Assembly: GCF_963678875.1 (NCBI RefSeq)
Contig: NZ_OY787457.1
Coordinates: forward strand, 744,001-808,000
Length of the DNA: 64,000 nt
Reading direction: 5' to 3'
Origin: an uncultured Hyphomonas sp.
GTDB taxonomy: Bacteria > Pseudomonadota > Alphaproteobacteria > Caulobacterales > Hyphomonadaceae
A program made the translations under genes and the position numbers. The notes under the pieces are model-generated. The model had not been told where the DNA came from and made no database searches. It worked only from the letters and a program-made list of their open reading frames with translations. How positions within the stretch are numbered: the first letter of the stretch is position 1; every line of letters begins with the position of its first letter. This document shows positions 1 through 7,610 of this stretch, piece after piece.

Positions 1-318
1 GACTTTCAGCCCGTCGCGGAAATCCTCTGCCAGCGCGTCGCCGTCATAATCGGCCAGCAGGTAGCGCAGTGCCGGGGCGTCGGTCCGCCGGGGGTCTTCC
101 TTGTCGATGCCGTGGCAATCGGCGCATTGGGACGAGGCGATCTGGCGGCCAAGCGCCACTTCCTCAGTCACGGGCAGGCCGGTCACGCCAAGATCCTCTT
201 CCGCCGTGATGTCGATCTCACCCGCTTCGGCCAGTTCTGCTTCAGGCGGCGGGGTCTGCACGCAGGCGGCCATCAACGGCAGGGCCAGCGGAACGAGGGC
301 ATAGATCAGGCGGCGCAT
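1..318 (-). CDS. Small lipoprotein cytochrome c, 3' part cut by window edge
   Basis: The reading frame starts at the ATG at 318 and runs off the left edge after 106 codons. The N-terminus is a lipoprotein signal: two arginines, a hydrophobic stretch and the lipobox LMAAC with Cys19. A spacer rich in Pro, Glu and Ala follows, then the haem attachment motif CADCHG near residues 69-74. The last visible residues (FRDGLKV) match the same region of the next gene (FEEGLKV), so the two are paralogues and the missing end should carry the methionine ligand. It is presumably a periplasm-facing, membrane-anchored electron carrier. Its partner is not visible. Both genes point the same way with about 110 bases between them, so cotranscription is likely. 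Confidence 0.85.
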   Translation of the reverse strand, partial: MRRLIYALVPLALPLMAACVQTPPPEAELAEAGEIDITAEEDLGVTGLPVTEEVALGRQIASSQCADCHGIDKEDPRRTDAPALRYLLADYDGDALAEDFRDGLKV

Positions 319-428
319 GGCGCTCTCCTTTACCGGACAAGGGCCCATGATCGCGCGATGCGGCACCGAACGCAATTCGTGATTATTACGGATATCACAT
401 GGCCGCCGTTCCAGCCGGGCGAACCCGG

Positions 429-785
429 TCAGCCGTCTGCGGGCTCAGCTTCCTGAATGCTCTTCAGATAGGTCAGCAGCACGTCTGCGCCGAGCGGGCC
501 GAAATGGAATTGCGGCATGTCCGGATGGCCGACTTTCAGCCCTTCCTCGAAACTGTCATGCAGCGTGTCCGGGTCGTAATTGTTCAGCACGTGCCTCAGG
601 GCGACCGTGTCGGCACGCAGCGCGTCCTGCTGGTCGAGACCGTGGCAGTTCGCGCAGACAGCGGAGGCGACACCGCGGCCTTCGTCGATCTGCTGTGCCA
701 GCGGCGCCTTCTGGGACTCGCGGATTTCCATCGCCTCGCATCCGGCAAGGGCAAGCGGAATGAGAATGATACTCAGTTTACGCAT
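429..785 (-). CDS. Small lipoprotein cytochrome c (118 aa)
   Basis: This is a complete single-haem class I cytochrome c. Residues 1-16 form a lipoprotein signal ending in LALAGC (Cys16 would be lipidated). The haem motif CANCHG sits at residues 44-49 and Met90 in GHPDMPQF is the likely sixth iron ligand. The domain is minimal for the family. It probably passes electrons in the periplasm while anchored to a membrane; the donor and acceptor are not encoded nearby. It is the upstream member of a tandem pair with the cut gene at the window edge, and its own promoter must lie in the repeat-rich region 786-1224. Confidence 0.88.
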   Translation of the reverse strand: MRKLSIILIPLALAGCEAMEIRESQKAPLAQQIDEGRGVASAVCANCHGLDQQDALRADTVALRHVLNNYDPDTLHDSFEEGLKVGHPDMPQFHFGPLGADVLLTYLKSIQEAEPADG

Positions 786-885
786 AATATTACCTCCCGT
801 CTTTTTGTTTCCCTGAATGTCTCAAAGAAATGCCTTTGCGGCAATTCAGGAGAATTACGGGGCAGCGCCAATCATCCGCCGTGAT

Positions 886-963
886 GGTCCGCTATAGTCC
901 GACTTAGTCCGTTATAGTCCGGTATGGTCATGGCAAGTCATGCATGATCATGCCGAAGTCATG
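886..963. repeat. Tandem motif RGTCM spaced exactly 10 bases
   Basis: Starting at 886, 896, 906, 916, 926, 936 and 946 the sequence reads GGTCC, AGTCC, AGTCC, AGTCC, GGTCA, AGTCA and GATCA. That is seven copies at strict 10-base spacing, with an eighth (AGTCA) one base out of step at 957. The first four share the tail TCCG with AT-rich spacers; the rest share TCATG. The spacing is close to one helical turn, so a protein could contact all copies on one DNA face. It lies 100-170 bases upstream of the cytochrome start. Confidence 0.75.
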
Positions 964-1018
964 TTTCCTGCCTCCTTAGTCATGACGGAATCGCGGCCGG
1001 GGAAAGCCCGGCGCCAAT

Positions 1019-1178
1019 CCCTCACCTCCCACGCCCTTGCGGGCGCGGGGCCCGCCTCTCCCGGAGGGAGAGGGGTGAACCCGGCGCCGCCGCGAACCTG
1101 TTGCAATGACGAAAGAAAACCCCTCTCCCGCGCGCGGGAGAGGAGAGGCCCGCCGCCACAGGCGGTGGGAGGTGAGGG
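1019..1178. repeat. Composite REP-like inverted repeat
   Basis: Two arms of about 58 bases face each other. The left arm begins CCCTCACCTCCCACGCC and ends GGGAGAGGGG; the right arm begins CCCCTCTCCCGCGCGC and ends GGTGGGAGGTGAGGG. Each arm contains its own smaller hairpin (CTCTCCC/GGGAGAG). The sequence between the arms (about 1078-1118) is unrelated. Elements of this general form are common intergenic repeats in GC-rich bacteria. No coding gene overlaps it. Confidence 0.8.
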
Positions 1179-1224
1179 CTCATCTCTATCCACCCCCTAA
1201 GCCCTCTGTGTCACGCTCGGCCTC

Positions 1225-1815
1225 ATGACCGACCGCACCGCTTTCCTCTCCCAGGCCTTCAACACGCTCGTCCGCGCAATCGCGGAAGCAGGCGTGAATG
1301 TCGATCTCTACAAGGCACCTGAAACAATCTCGAAAACGGTGAACCGCCGCGTGCGCGCGGAACTGAAACGGCTCGCCGTGCTGCTCCGCCGTCTGATCTT
1401 CCTGTTGGCGCTGCAGATGGAGCTGGCGCCTTTGAAACCGCGCATCGGCAGCAATTATTATGAGCCGACGCAGGAAAGCGCAGAGTACCGCTACATCTTC
1501 ACCATGGTCCCCGCGCCTTCACGCCCATGCCCGCATTTCCTGAAAGGCCCGGTGACGCTGCCCGTGCCCGGACCCGTTCCCGCCGCACCGTTGATCGCGC
1601 GTTGGAACGCCATGCTGGACACAATGAAGCACCATAAGCGCCGCGCGAAGCGGCTCGCCCGCACGCTCCAGCGCTGGCAGGCGGCAGGCGAAGCCCGTCC
1701 CCACGTGCCGCCGGTCTCGTATGTGCACCGCATGCCGGCGGCCGTCGCGCTCGTCTCGGGCGGGCTGACCGTTCAGCTGATTGAGGCGCTGAAGGACTGG
1801 CCGGATACGAGCTGA
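1225..1815 (+). CDS. Hypothetical protein (196 aa)
   Basis: I do not recognise this family. The frame starts MTDRTAFLSQAFNTLV and is basic, with arginine-rich segments near residues 47-60 and 135-155 and a hydrophobic patch (LLRRLIFLLALQMELAPL) near residues 53-71. It has no obvious signal peptide or catalytic motif. The middle is proline-rich (VPAPSRPCPHFLKGPV and following). It stands alone between two repeat-filled intergenic regions. No strong ribosome-binding site precedes the ATG, but the frame is long and free of stops on the strand of its downstream neighbour. Existence of the gene is likely; function is unknown. Confidence 0.6.
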   Translation: MTDRTAFLSQAFNTLVRAIAEAGVNVDLYKAPETISKTVNRRVRAELKRLAVLLRRLIFLLALQMELAPLKPRIGSNYYEPTQESAEYRYIFTMVPAPSRPCPHFLKGPVTLPVPGPVPAAPLIARWNAMLDTMKHHKRRAKRLARTLQRWQAAGEARPHVPPVSYVHRMPAAVALVSGGLTVQLIEALKDWPDTS

Positions 1816-1886
1816 GCTTTCCCACAATCAGGGTTTTTGCCGGAACGCTGAGGCGTTTCCGGTCACAGGTGCTGACCCGCGCGCAG

Positions 1887-1949
1887 GCTTCGACTTCGTT
1901 CAGCATGAGCGCTCCTGAAGTGCGGACTCATCCTGAGCGAAGTCGAAGG
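1887..1949. repeat. Imperfect 23-base inverted repeat
   Basis: The left arm at 1887-1909 (CTTCGACTTCGTTCAGCATGAG after one G) and the right arm at 1927-1949 pair with three mismatches around a 17-base centre. The core word CGACTTCG/CGAAGTCG resembles dispersed intergenic palindromes seen in many alphaproteobacteria. It could act as a transcript end for the hypothetical gene at 1225-1815, although no T run follows. Confidence 0.7.
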
Positions 1950-2000
1950 ATGACTGATAGAGCGCACAAGCCCGGCGCTTGCGCTTGGGCCTGCCTCGGG

Positions 2001-2023
2001 AAATCGATCCACCGGATCGATTT
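2001..2023. repeat. Perfect hairpin, copy 1 of a dispersed family
   Basis: AAATCGATCC and GGATCGATTT form a perfect 10-base stem with a 3-base loop. The same core (AAATCGATC, three bases, GATCGATTT) recurs at 56156-56176 in another intergenic region, and both copies are flanked by GCGCTTGCGC-like words. This makes it a repeat family rather than a single terminator. Confidence 0.75.
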
Positions 2024-2141
2024 CTGATCCTCGGCAGCGCGCAAACTCATCCCCACCAATCACGCAGGTTTGATCCATCAGGGGGGACAAACACGTAACA
2101 GGCCTGTAAGCCTTGGCAGAACAACAGGGAGAGGGAAGCCC

Positions 2142-3008
2142 ATGACAAGTTCGGATCAGAGTGGCGGCTGGCGCGGCCGGTTTTCAGTCTTTGCGCTCGC
2201 ATTCGCCATTTTCGGCGCGATCTGGTTCTTCATCGCGGCCGGGGGCACCAAGCTGGGCCTGTGGGACTGGCGCACCGGTTTCGGCACGCTGACCATGGGC
2301 TGGGGTCCGAAAATCGTTATGGCGGCCCTTGCCGTCTCCTTTATCGCCATCATTGTGTCTCTGGTGATGGCGCCTCGCAAGCGGCCCTTCATCCTGGCGC
2401 TGGCGGCCCTGCTTGTGTCCGGCCTGTCCATGGGCCGCCTGTTCGCGGCGGGCGAGAACGCCAAGCGCCTGCCGCCGCTGCACGATATCCAGACCGATTG
2501 GGCCAACCCGATCATGCCGACCCCGGCGCTGCTCTCCGCCCGCGCCTCGACCGGCGCCTACAACGAGATCGAGGAAGCCCCCGTCATCGCCGATGGCGCC
2601 AAGGGCAACTGGCCGGGCATGGAAGGCCGCCTCGTCTCCGAAGTGCAGGAACAGGCCGAGTTTGATCCGGACCGCCAGAAGAAGGAAGTCTCCGCGCCGT
2701 ATCCGCATCTGGAAACGCTCGTCCTGCCCACCGTATCGTTCGACATGGCCTACCAGGCTGCGCTGGAAACGGTGAACGACCGGGGCTGGACCATCGTCAC
2801 GGCAGAGCCGGAGGAAGGCCGCATCGAAGCGACCGACACGACTTTCTGGTTCGAATTCAAGGATGACGTGATGATCCGCGTCCTGCCGGAAGGCGAGAAT
2901 GGCGCGCGCGTCGATGTCCGCTCGGTCAGCCGCGTCGGCCTGTCAGACCTTGGTGCGAACGCCAAGCGGGTGAAACTCTTCATCGAAGACTTCGAAGCCC
3001 GGCTCTAG
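2142..3008 (+). CDS. Membrane-anchored DUF1499 protein (288 aa)
   Basis: Residues about 14-34, 57-76 and 82-100 are hydrophobic and should be three membrane helices. The remainder is a DUF1499 domain ending in the family signature (SVSRVGLSDLGANAKRV). The family's biochemical function is unknown to me. The ATG at 2142 is chosen because AGGGAGAGGG lies just upstream; an in-frame start 24 codons earlier lacks such a site. The gene overlaps the convergent antiporter gene by 4 bases, sharing a TAG/CTA end. A shorter, soluble paralogue of the same domain lies at 61422-61832. Confidence 0.82.
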   Translation: MTSSDQSGGWRGRFSVFALAFAIFGAIWFFIAAGGTKLGLWDWRTGFGTLTMGWGPKIVMAALAVSFIAIIVSLVMAPRKRPFILALAALLVSGLSMGRLFAAGENAKRLPPLHDIQTDWANPIMPTPALLSARASTGAYNEIEEAPVIADGAKGNWPGMEGRLVSEVQEQAEFDPDRQKKEVSAPYPHLETLVLPTVSFDMAYQAALETVNDRGWTIVTAEPEEGRIEATDTTFWFEFKDDVMIRVLPEGENGARVDVRSVSRVGLSDLGANAKRVKLFIEDFEARL

Positions 3009-4213
3009 GAGGCAGGCGCTTCAGGTTCCGGCTCTGCGCCCAGTTTGAGCCAGCGCGCGACCGGCGAGATCGTCCAACCCTGCGCCACCAGGGACACGGT
3101 GACGATGACGAAGACGATGTTGAAGAAGCCCACCGTGACCGGTCCCGGAGAGATCACCGGATAGATCGCCAGCAGGACCGGCACGGCGCCGCGCAGGCCG
3201 ACCCAGCTGAGGAAGAGGTTTTCCTTCAGCGAAAATCCCGTCCAGCCAACGCTGGCGAACACGGCCAGCGGGCGGGCAACCAGCATCAGCACGGCGGCGC
3301 ATGCGATCGATGGCCAGAAATCGGCGAGCAGCGCACTCGGCGTGACAAGCAGGCCCAGCATCAGGAACAGGACCATCTGGCAAAGCCACTGGAACGCCTC
3401 GTTGAAATCCTGGATCCGGTCGATCGGCCGGCGCAGGAAGGCTTTCATCATGAAGCCGGCCAGGTAGACCGCGAGGAAACCGCTGCCGCCGAGAAGTGTC
3501 GTCCCGGCATAGATGGTCAGGGCGCCCGACAGGGTCAGGGCGGGGTAGGTGCCCATGGGCAGGGTCAACCGGTCCGTCAGCCAGGCGAGCAGGCGGCCGC
3601 CCGCGAGGCCTGCCAGCATGCCGATGCCGGCCTGCTGGACAAGGAAGAGGATCAGCGACACGGCATCCGGCTGGCCGCCAGCCGCCTGAACGCCGACCAG
3701 CGTTGTGAGGGAAACGGTGAGGAAGATGGCCATGGGATCATTGATCCCGGACTCCAGCATCAGCGTATCCCGCAGCTTTGTCCGGAGGCTGATCCCGCTC
3801 TGCTGGACGAGCAGGAAGGTTGCCGCCGCATCGGTCGAGGCGACGGCGGCGCCCAGCAACAGGCCCTGCAACCATGTCAGGTCCCATATGAATTTTGCGG
3901 CAAGGCCCGTGACGCATGCCGTGATCAGCACACCCAGTGTGGCAAGACTGGTGGCCGGAATGCCGGCCGTTCGAAAGACAGTCCGTTTCGCTTCCAATCC
4001 GCCTGCAAACAGGATGACGGCCAGGGCGACACTGCCGAGGTCGAAGGCCAATCCGAAATTGCTGAACTGGATATCGCCGGGACCGTCCTCGCCCAGCAGC
4101 ATGCCAATCACCAGCGCCAGCAAAAGGAAGGGGGCACCCGCTCGCCGGGCCAGCGGCATCAGGGCGAAGCTGGCGAACACAACAAGACTGCAAACGAACA
4201 GGAACAATGCCAA
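3005..4213 (-). CDS. CPA1-type Na+(K+)/H+ antiporter (402 aa)
   Basis: This polytopic inner-membrane protein exchanges a monovalent cation for protons. About 11-12 hydrophobic segments are visible, along with the family motifs AVASTDAAATFLL (near residue 125) and LMLESGINDPMAIFLT (near 150), which carry the acidic residues used for ion exchange. It resembles the membrane part of the NhaP2/CvrA group but stops after it, lacking the long cytosolic C-terminal domain of the E. coli protein. The start is a TTG at 4213 with GAGAGG eight bases upstream; an in-frame TGA only 15 bases upstream rules out an earlier start. It appears monocistronic and converges on the DUF1499 gene. Ion specificity is not evident. 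Confidence 0.85.
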   Translation of the reverse strand: MALFLFVCSLVVFASFALMPLARRAGAPFLLLALVIGMLLGEDGPGDIQFSNFGLAFDLGSVALAVILFAGGLEAKRTVFRTAGIPATSLATLGVLITACVTGLAAKFIWDLTWLQGLLLGAAVASTDAAATFLLVQQSGISLRTKLRDTLMLESGINDPMAIFLTVSLTTLVGVQAAGGQPDAVSLILFLVQQAGIGMLAGLAGGRLLAWLTDRLTLPMGTYPALTLSGALTIYAGTTLLGGSGFLAVYLAGFMMKAFLRRPIDRIQDFNEAFQWLCQMVLFLMLGLLVTPSALLADFWPSIACAAVLMLVARPLAVFASVGWTGFSLKENLFLSWVGLRGAVPVLLAIYPVISPGPVTVGFFNIVFVIVTVSLVAQGWTISPVARWLKLGAEPEPEAPAS

Positions 4214-4489
4214 GCGGGCAGCCTCTCAACCAAATTTCGGGATGCCTGTCAGATGGGGGCAGGTAGACGGGATTTCCAATTGTTTCCGGGGCTTTTCTGC
4301 ACGATGTACGCCAGTGGTCACGCCAGCGGGCGAATGCAGCGATCCAGCAGTTCCGGTACACTGCGTCGGCTTGGCAACTTACGAACGCCCCATCGGCAGT
4401 ATCCGCCCGTAACCAGTTCCAGAGCCGGGCGAAAAGGTTGAAATTTGTGTTAACTTTTGGTAGTGATCCGGCTCCTGAAGGGGGCGATC

Positions 4490-5035
4490 ATGTTCCATCA
4501 CAAAGTTCAGTATAACGGGCGTGAGTACTCGATTGAGCTGGTGCTGAGTGAAGAGGCTGTCGAGCAGGGCAAGCTGGGCTTCGAAATTACCGGCACGGTT
4601 CGGGACCTGGATGAAGAGCGGCGCGAGCCCGAAGAAGTGAAACTTCATCTCGAAGTCGATTTGCAGGAAGAGGTTATCATTGTCCGCCACAAGGATGATG
4701 TCATCGCCACCATTCGCTTGGACCATCCGAGCTTTGAAGGGCTTTTGGAGTTTCCGCCGGGATTTGCCTTCAGTCGCCCAATTGAAGATGTCGTTTTCGA
4801 AGAATTTCTTGAAAGAATCCCCGCCATCGATCCGGTGCTGGGCTGCTTGTTGAGAAGTGCCGCAAGCACTGCTGTTGGTCAGACGGTGCGGTGCTGGCGG
4901 CGGTGGCGCGATCAGGTTGAGGGATTCAGGCGCCTTGCCAGGGCTATCGCCGGGTGTCTCAAAACGAATGGCTGGCGAATGGCAGGGGTTTTTGTCTTCC
5001 GTACAGGACGGTGCTTCCTGATGGGAGGCGTGTAA
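4490..5035 (+). CDS. Hypothetical protein (181 aa)
   Basis: No family is recognised. The first 120 residues are acidic and read like a small beta-rich domain (MFHHKVQYNGREYSIELVL and following). The last 60 residues change character to arginine- and tryptophan-rich (RCWRRWRDQ) with a weakly hydrophobic end. The ATG at 4490 is preceded by GAAGGGGG at good spacing; a TTG 11 codons earlier has none. The gene is alone, upstream of the convergent ABC permease genes. The change in composition near residue 125 could mark a second domain or a past frameshift, which cannot be decided here. Confidence 0.6.
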   Translation: MFHHKVQYNGREYSIELVLSEEAVEQGKLGFEITGTVRDLDEERREPEEVKLHLEVDLQEEVIIVRHKDDVIATIRLDHPSFEGLLEFPPGFAFSRPIEDVVFEEFLERIPAIDPVLGCLLRSAASTAVGQTVRCWRRWRDQVEGFRRLARAIAGCLKTNGWRMAGVFVFRTGRCFLMGGV

Positions 5036-5050
5036 GCGTCCGCTGACGGC

Positions 5051-5962
5051 TTACCGGTCTTTCGGGTCCAGGGCGTCGCGCAGGCCGTCGCCGATAAAGT
5101 TCAGGCAGAGCAGGGTGACCGCCATCGTGCCGGCCGGGGCGAGCAGCATCCAGGGCTTCTCCTCCATCCGCGCGGCGCCGTCGGAGATCAGCACGCCGAG
5201 CGAGGTCAGCGGCTCGTTCACGCCGAGGCCGAGGAAGGAGAGGAAGCTCTCCGCCAGGATCACGACCGGGATGGTCAGGGTCACGTACACCGCCACCGGG
5301 CCGATCACGTTGGGCAGGATGTGGCGCAGGATGATGGCCGGGCGGCTGACACCGGCGGCGCGGGCGGCCTCGATGAATTCCTTGCCCTTGATGGCGAGGG
5401 TCTGGCCGCGAACGATCCGTGCCATGGTCAGCCATTCGATCGCGCCGATGGCGGCGAATATCAGGAAGATGTTCCGCTCGAACACGGTCAACAGCAGGAT
5501 GACGAAGAAGATGAAGGGCAGGGCGTAGAGGACGTCCACGATGCGCATCATGAAATTGTCGACCCGGCCTCCGAGATAGCCGGCTGTCGCGCCCCAGGTC
5601 ACACCGATCACAAGGCTAACGGCGGTGGCGACCACGCCGACCATGAGCGAAATGCGCAGGCCGATCATCAGGCGGGCCATGAGGTCCCGTCCCTGAAGGT
5701 CCGTGCCGAGGATGTGCATGTTCTCGAGCGTCGGCGCGATGGCGCGTGCGCCGGAAATCGTGCGGTAGTCGTGCACCCAGACCATCGGTCCGAAGATTGC
5801 GATGAGGACCAGCACGCCCAGCACCCACATGGAGGCGACGGCGGCCTTGTTGTGAAAGAGGCGCGCGCGGGCATCGTCCCACAGGGACCGGCCGCCGGCG
5901 ATGGCCTGGTTCACGGGTTCGACGCGCCGGGTGGGGTCGAGAAGCGGGTCAGCCTGGCTCAT
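5051..5962 (-). CDS. Oligopeptide-type ABC permease, OppC/DppC-like
   Basis: A 303-residue inner-membrane permease. After a cytosolic N-terminus it has a first helix near residues 44-62, a periplasmic loop, and a five-helix core. The cytoplasmic EAA loop that docks on the ATPase is clear (EAARAAGVSRPAIILRHILP). The order and length match OppC/DppC. Its start codon overlaps the stop of the OppB-like gene (TGATG), so the two are translated together and should form a heterodimer importing peptides or a related substrate. No binding protein or ATPase gene is adjacent, so these must be encoded elsewhere or shared. Confidence 0.88.
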   Translation of the reverse strand: MSQADPLLDPTRRVEPVNQAIAGGRSLWDDARARLFHNKAAVASMWVLGVLVLIAIFGPMVWVHDYRTISGARAIAPTLENMHILGTDLQGRDLMARLMIGLRISLMVGVVATAVSLVIGVTWGATAGYLGGRVDNFMMRIVDVLYALPFIFFVILLLTVFERNIFLIFAAIGAIEWLTMARIVRGQTLAIKGKEFIEAARAAGVSRPAIILRHILPNVIGPVAVYVTLTIPVVILAESFLSFLGLGVNEPLTSLGVLISDGAARMEEKPWMLLAPAGTMAVTLLCLNFIGDGLRDALDPKDR

Positions 5963-6939
5963 CAGTCGTACTTCACTTTCGGGTCGAGCACCGCGTAGAG
6001 GATGTCGGCGACGAGGTTCAGGATGACGATCAGGCCGGCATAAACAATGATCGCGCCCATCACGAGCGTGTAGTCACGGTTGAGGGCGCCGTTGACGAAA
6101 TAGGAGCCGAGCCCCGGCAGGCCGAAGACCTTCTCGATCACCACCGAACCGGTCATCACCCGCGCCATGGCCGGGCCGGCATAGGAGATCAGCGGCAGCA
6201 TGGCCGCAGGCAGCGCGTGGCGCGCGATCACCTGGCGCTCGGACAGGCCCTTGGACCGGGCGGTGCGGATATGGTTGGAGCGCATCGTCTCGATGATCGA
6301 GGCGCGCATCAGGCGGGAAATGATGGCGATCTGCGGCAGGGCCAGCGTGATGACCGGCAGGGTCATGTTGTGCCAGTTCATGCCGATATTGGGGTAGGTG
6401 CCGAGGCCGCCGACGGCAAATATGCCGGCGCCAAGGGCGAAGATGAGGATCAGGATCGGCCCGGTCACAAAGGTCGGGATGGATATCCCGAACATGGCAA
6501 GGCCCATGACGCCATAATCTGCCGAGGAGTTTTGCCTGAGCCCCGCAAAGACGCCCAACAGGGTGCCCAGCGTTATGCCCAAAATCATCGCCAGAGAGCC
6601 GATGGTGAGCGAAATCGGCAGGCCGTCGGCGATCAGGTCGTTCACGCTCTTGCCAAGCGTCTTGTAGGAGGGGCCGAAATCGCCCTGGAGCACGCCGCCG
6701 ACATAGTTGAGATATTGCTCGTGCAGCGGCTTGTCGAAGCCGAACTTGGCGGCAATCGCCTTTTCCGTGGCCGCCGGCAGCTTGCGTTCCCCGTCAAATG
6801 GCCCGCCCGGAGCCGCCCGCATCATCAGGAAGGCCATGGTGATGATGGCCAGCATGGTGGGGATGGCGATCAGCAGGCGGCGGGCGGTGTAGCCCCACGG
6901 GATCCGGCTGAGGGCGCGCTGCAGGGTGGACAAGGGCAA
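5962..6939 (-). CDS. Oligopeptide-type ABC permease, OppB/DppB-like
   Basis: A 325-residue permease with a first helix at about residues 20-42 followed by the characteristic short periplasmic domain (RAAPGGPFDGERKL) and five further helices. The EAA-type loop reads TARSKGLSERQVIARHALP. It pairs with the OppC-like protein encoded directly downstream. The first codon is TTG at 6939 with only a weak upstream GGAAA; another TTG lies two codons later. It is divergent from the phosphatase-like gene at 7066, and a palindrome at 6976-6999 lies in the shared control region. Confidence 0.87.
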   Translation of the reverse strand: MPLSTLQRALSRIPWGYTARRLLIAIPTMLAIITMAFLMMRAAPGGPFDGERKLPAATEKAIAAKFGFDKPLHEQYLNYVGGVLQGDFGPSYKTLGKSVNDLIADGLPISLTIGSLAMILGITLGTLLGVFAGLRQNSSADYGVMGLAMFGISIPTFVTGPILILIFALGAGIFAVGGLGTYPNIGMNWHNMTLPVITLALPQIAIISRLMRASIIETMRSNHIRTARSKGLSERQVIARHALPAAMLPLISYAGPAMARVMTGSVVIEKVFGLPGLGSYFVNGALNRDYTLVMGAIIVYAGLIVILNLVADILYAVLDPKVKYD

Positions 6940-6975
6940 ATTTCCGTCGTTGTTGCAGGGCCATAGCGAAAAGGT

Positions 6976-6999
6976 GTTCCGCCAAAACCTTGGCAGAAC
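6976..6999. promoter_or_regulatory. Operator-like palindrome in divergent promoter region
   Basis: GTTC-C-GCCAA and TTGGC-A-GAAC face each other across AACC, giving nine pairs per arm with one mismatch. It lies between the divergent permease operon (start 6939) and the phosphatase-like gene (start 7066). The symmetry and position suit a regulator site, but no regulator is encoded beside it. Confidence 0.45.
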
Positions 7000-7065
7000 G
7001 GATATCCTTCCTTAGCTAGGTATCCGAATCGATCAAGACCGTCTCAACAGACAGGACCCTCCCAA

Positions 7066-7476
7066 ATGGCTGATATCCGCCGCGTAACAGACGCATTCGC
7101 CGTTGCTCCGCAAATCTCCGAAAACGATATCGAGGAAATCGCCGCAGCCGGTTTCAAGACCATCATTGCCAACCGGCCGGACGGTGAAGGCGGCATTGAG
7201 CAGCCACGCATGGGGCCGATCCGTGCCAAGGCGGAATCCCTAGGTCTGACCTTCGTGGCGTTGCCTTTTTCCGGCGCCCCGACGCCTGAAATCGTTGAGC
7301 GCATGGGCGGAATCCTGAATGAGGCCCCTCAGCCCGTACTGGCGTATTGCCGCACCGGAACGCGCTGCATCACCGCCTGGGCGCTGACCCATTCGGGGCA
7401 GGGCACCGGGCAGGAAATCGTCGACGCCGCTGCAGGTGCGGGCTACGATCTCTCCAGTATCGAATCACTGCTCTAA
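7066..7476 (+). CDS. DUF442/TIGR01244-type phosphatase-like protein
   Basis: A 136-residue single-domain protein of the tyrosine-phosphatase-like superfamily. The phosphate-binding loop is AYCRTGTR, with the nucleophilic cysteine and a closing arginine near residues 93-98. The N-terminus (RRVTDAFAVAPQI, SENDIEEIAAAGFKTII, NRPDGE) is typical of this group, which also occurs fused to metallo-beta-lactamase domains in Blh/BigR-regulated sulfide-linked proteins. Here it is separate, although a metallo-beta-lactamase-fold gene lies two genes downstream. Substrate is unknown. The start follows a plain ATG in CCCAAATGGCT without a strong ribosome-binding site. Confidence 0.8.
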   Translation: MADIRRVTDAFAVAPQISENDIEEIAAAGFKTIIANRPDGEGGIEQPRMGPIRAKAESLGLTFVALPFSGAPTPEIVERMGGILNEAPQPVLAYCRTGTRCITAWALTHSGQGTGQEIVDAAAGAGYDLSSIESLL

Positions 7477-7610
7477 GGGCAGTTCCGTATGGCCGGTGAT
7501 CACAAATGCGCCGCATTAAGTGTGTTGTCAGTGAGCTGGCGGCGTGCGAGGCAGGAAACCGGCCGCGGACCGTGTTAGGAGACAGGGGCCGCCAGTCAGG
7601 AGAGTACGGG

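Larger units (their letters stand above)
786..1224. other. Repeat-rich intergenic region without a gene
   Basis: No credible protein gene was found. The part nearest the cytochrome gene (786-880) has ordinary composition and should hold its promoter. It is followed by the 10-base-phased repeats (886-963) and by a large composite inverted repeat (1019-1178). Short open frames exist on both strands at about 940-1200, but they only read through the palindromic element. Confidence 0.8.
1816..2141. other. Intergenic region with two hairpin-forming repeats
   Basis: This 326-base gap contains no gene I can support. It holds an imperfect inverted repeat (1887-1949) and a perfect hairpin (2001-2023) set in a GC-rich frame containing GCGCTTGCGC. 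The end (2110-2141) carries the purine-rich ribosome-binding site of the next gene. Confidence 0.75.

Noticed and set aside
940..1200. Open frames on both strands of about 80 codons
   Set aside because: Both read through the composite inverted repeat at 1019-1178 and have no ribosome-binding site or recognisable protein motif.
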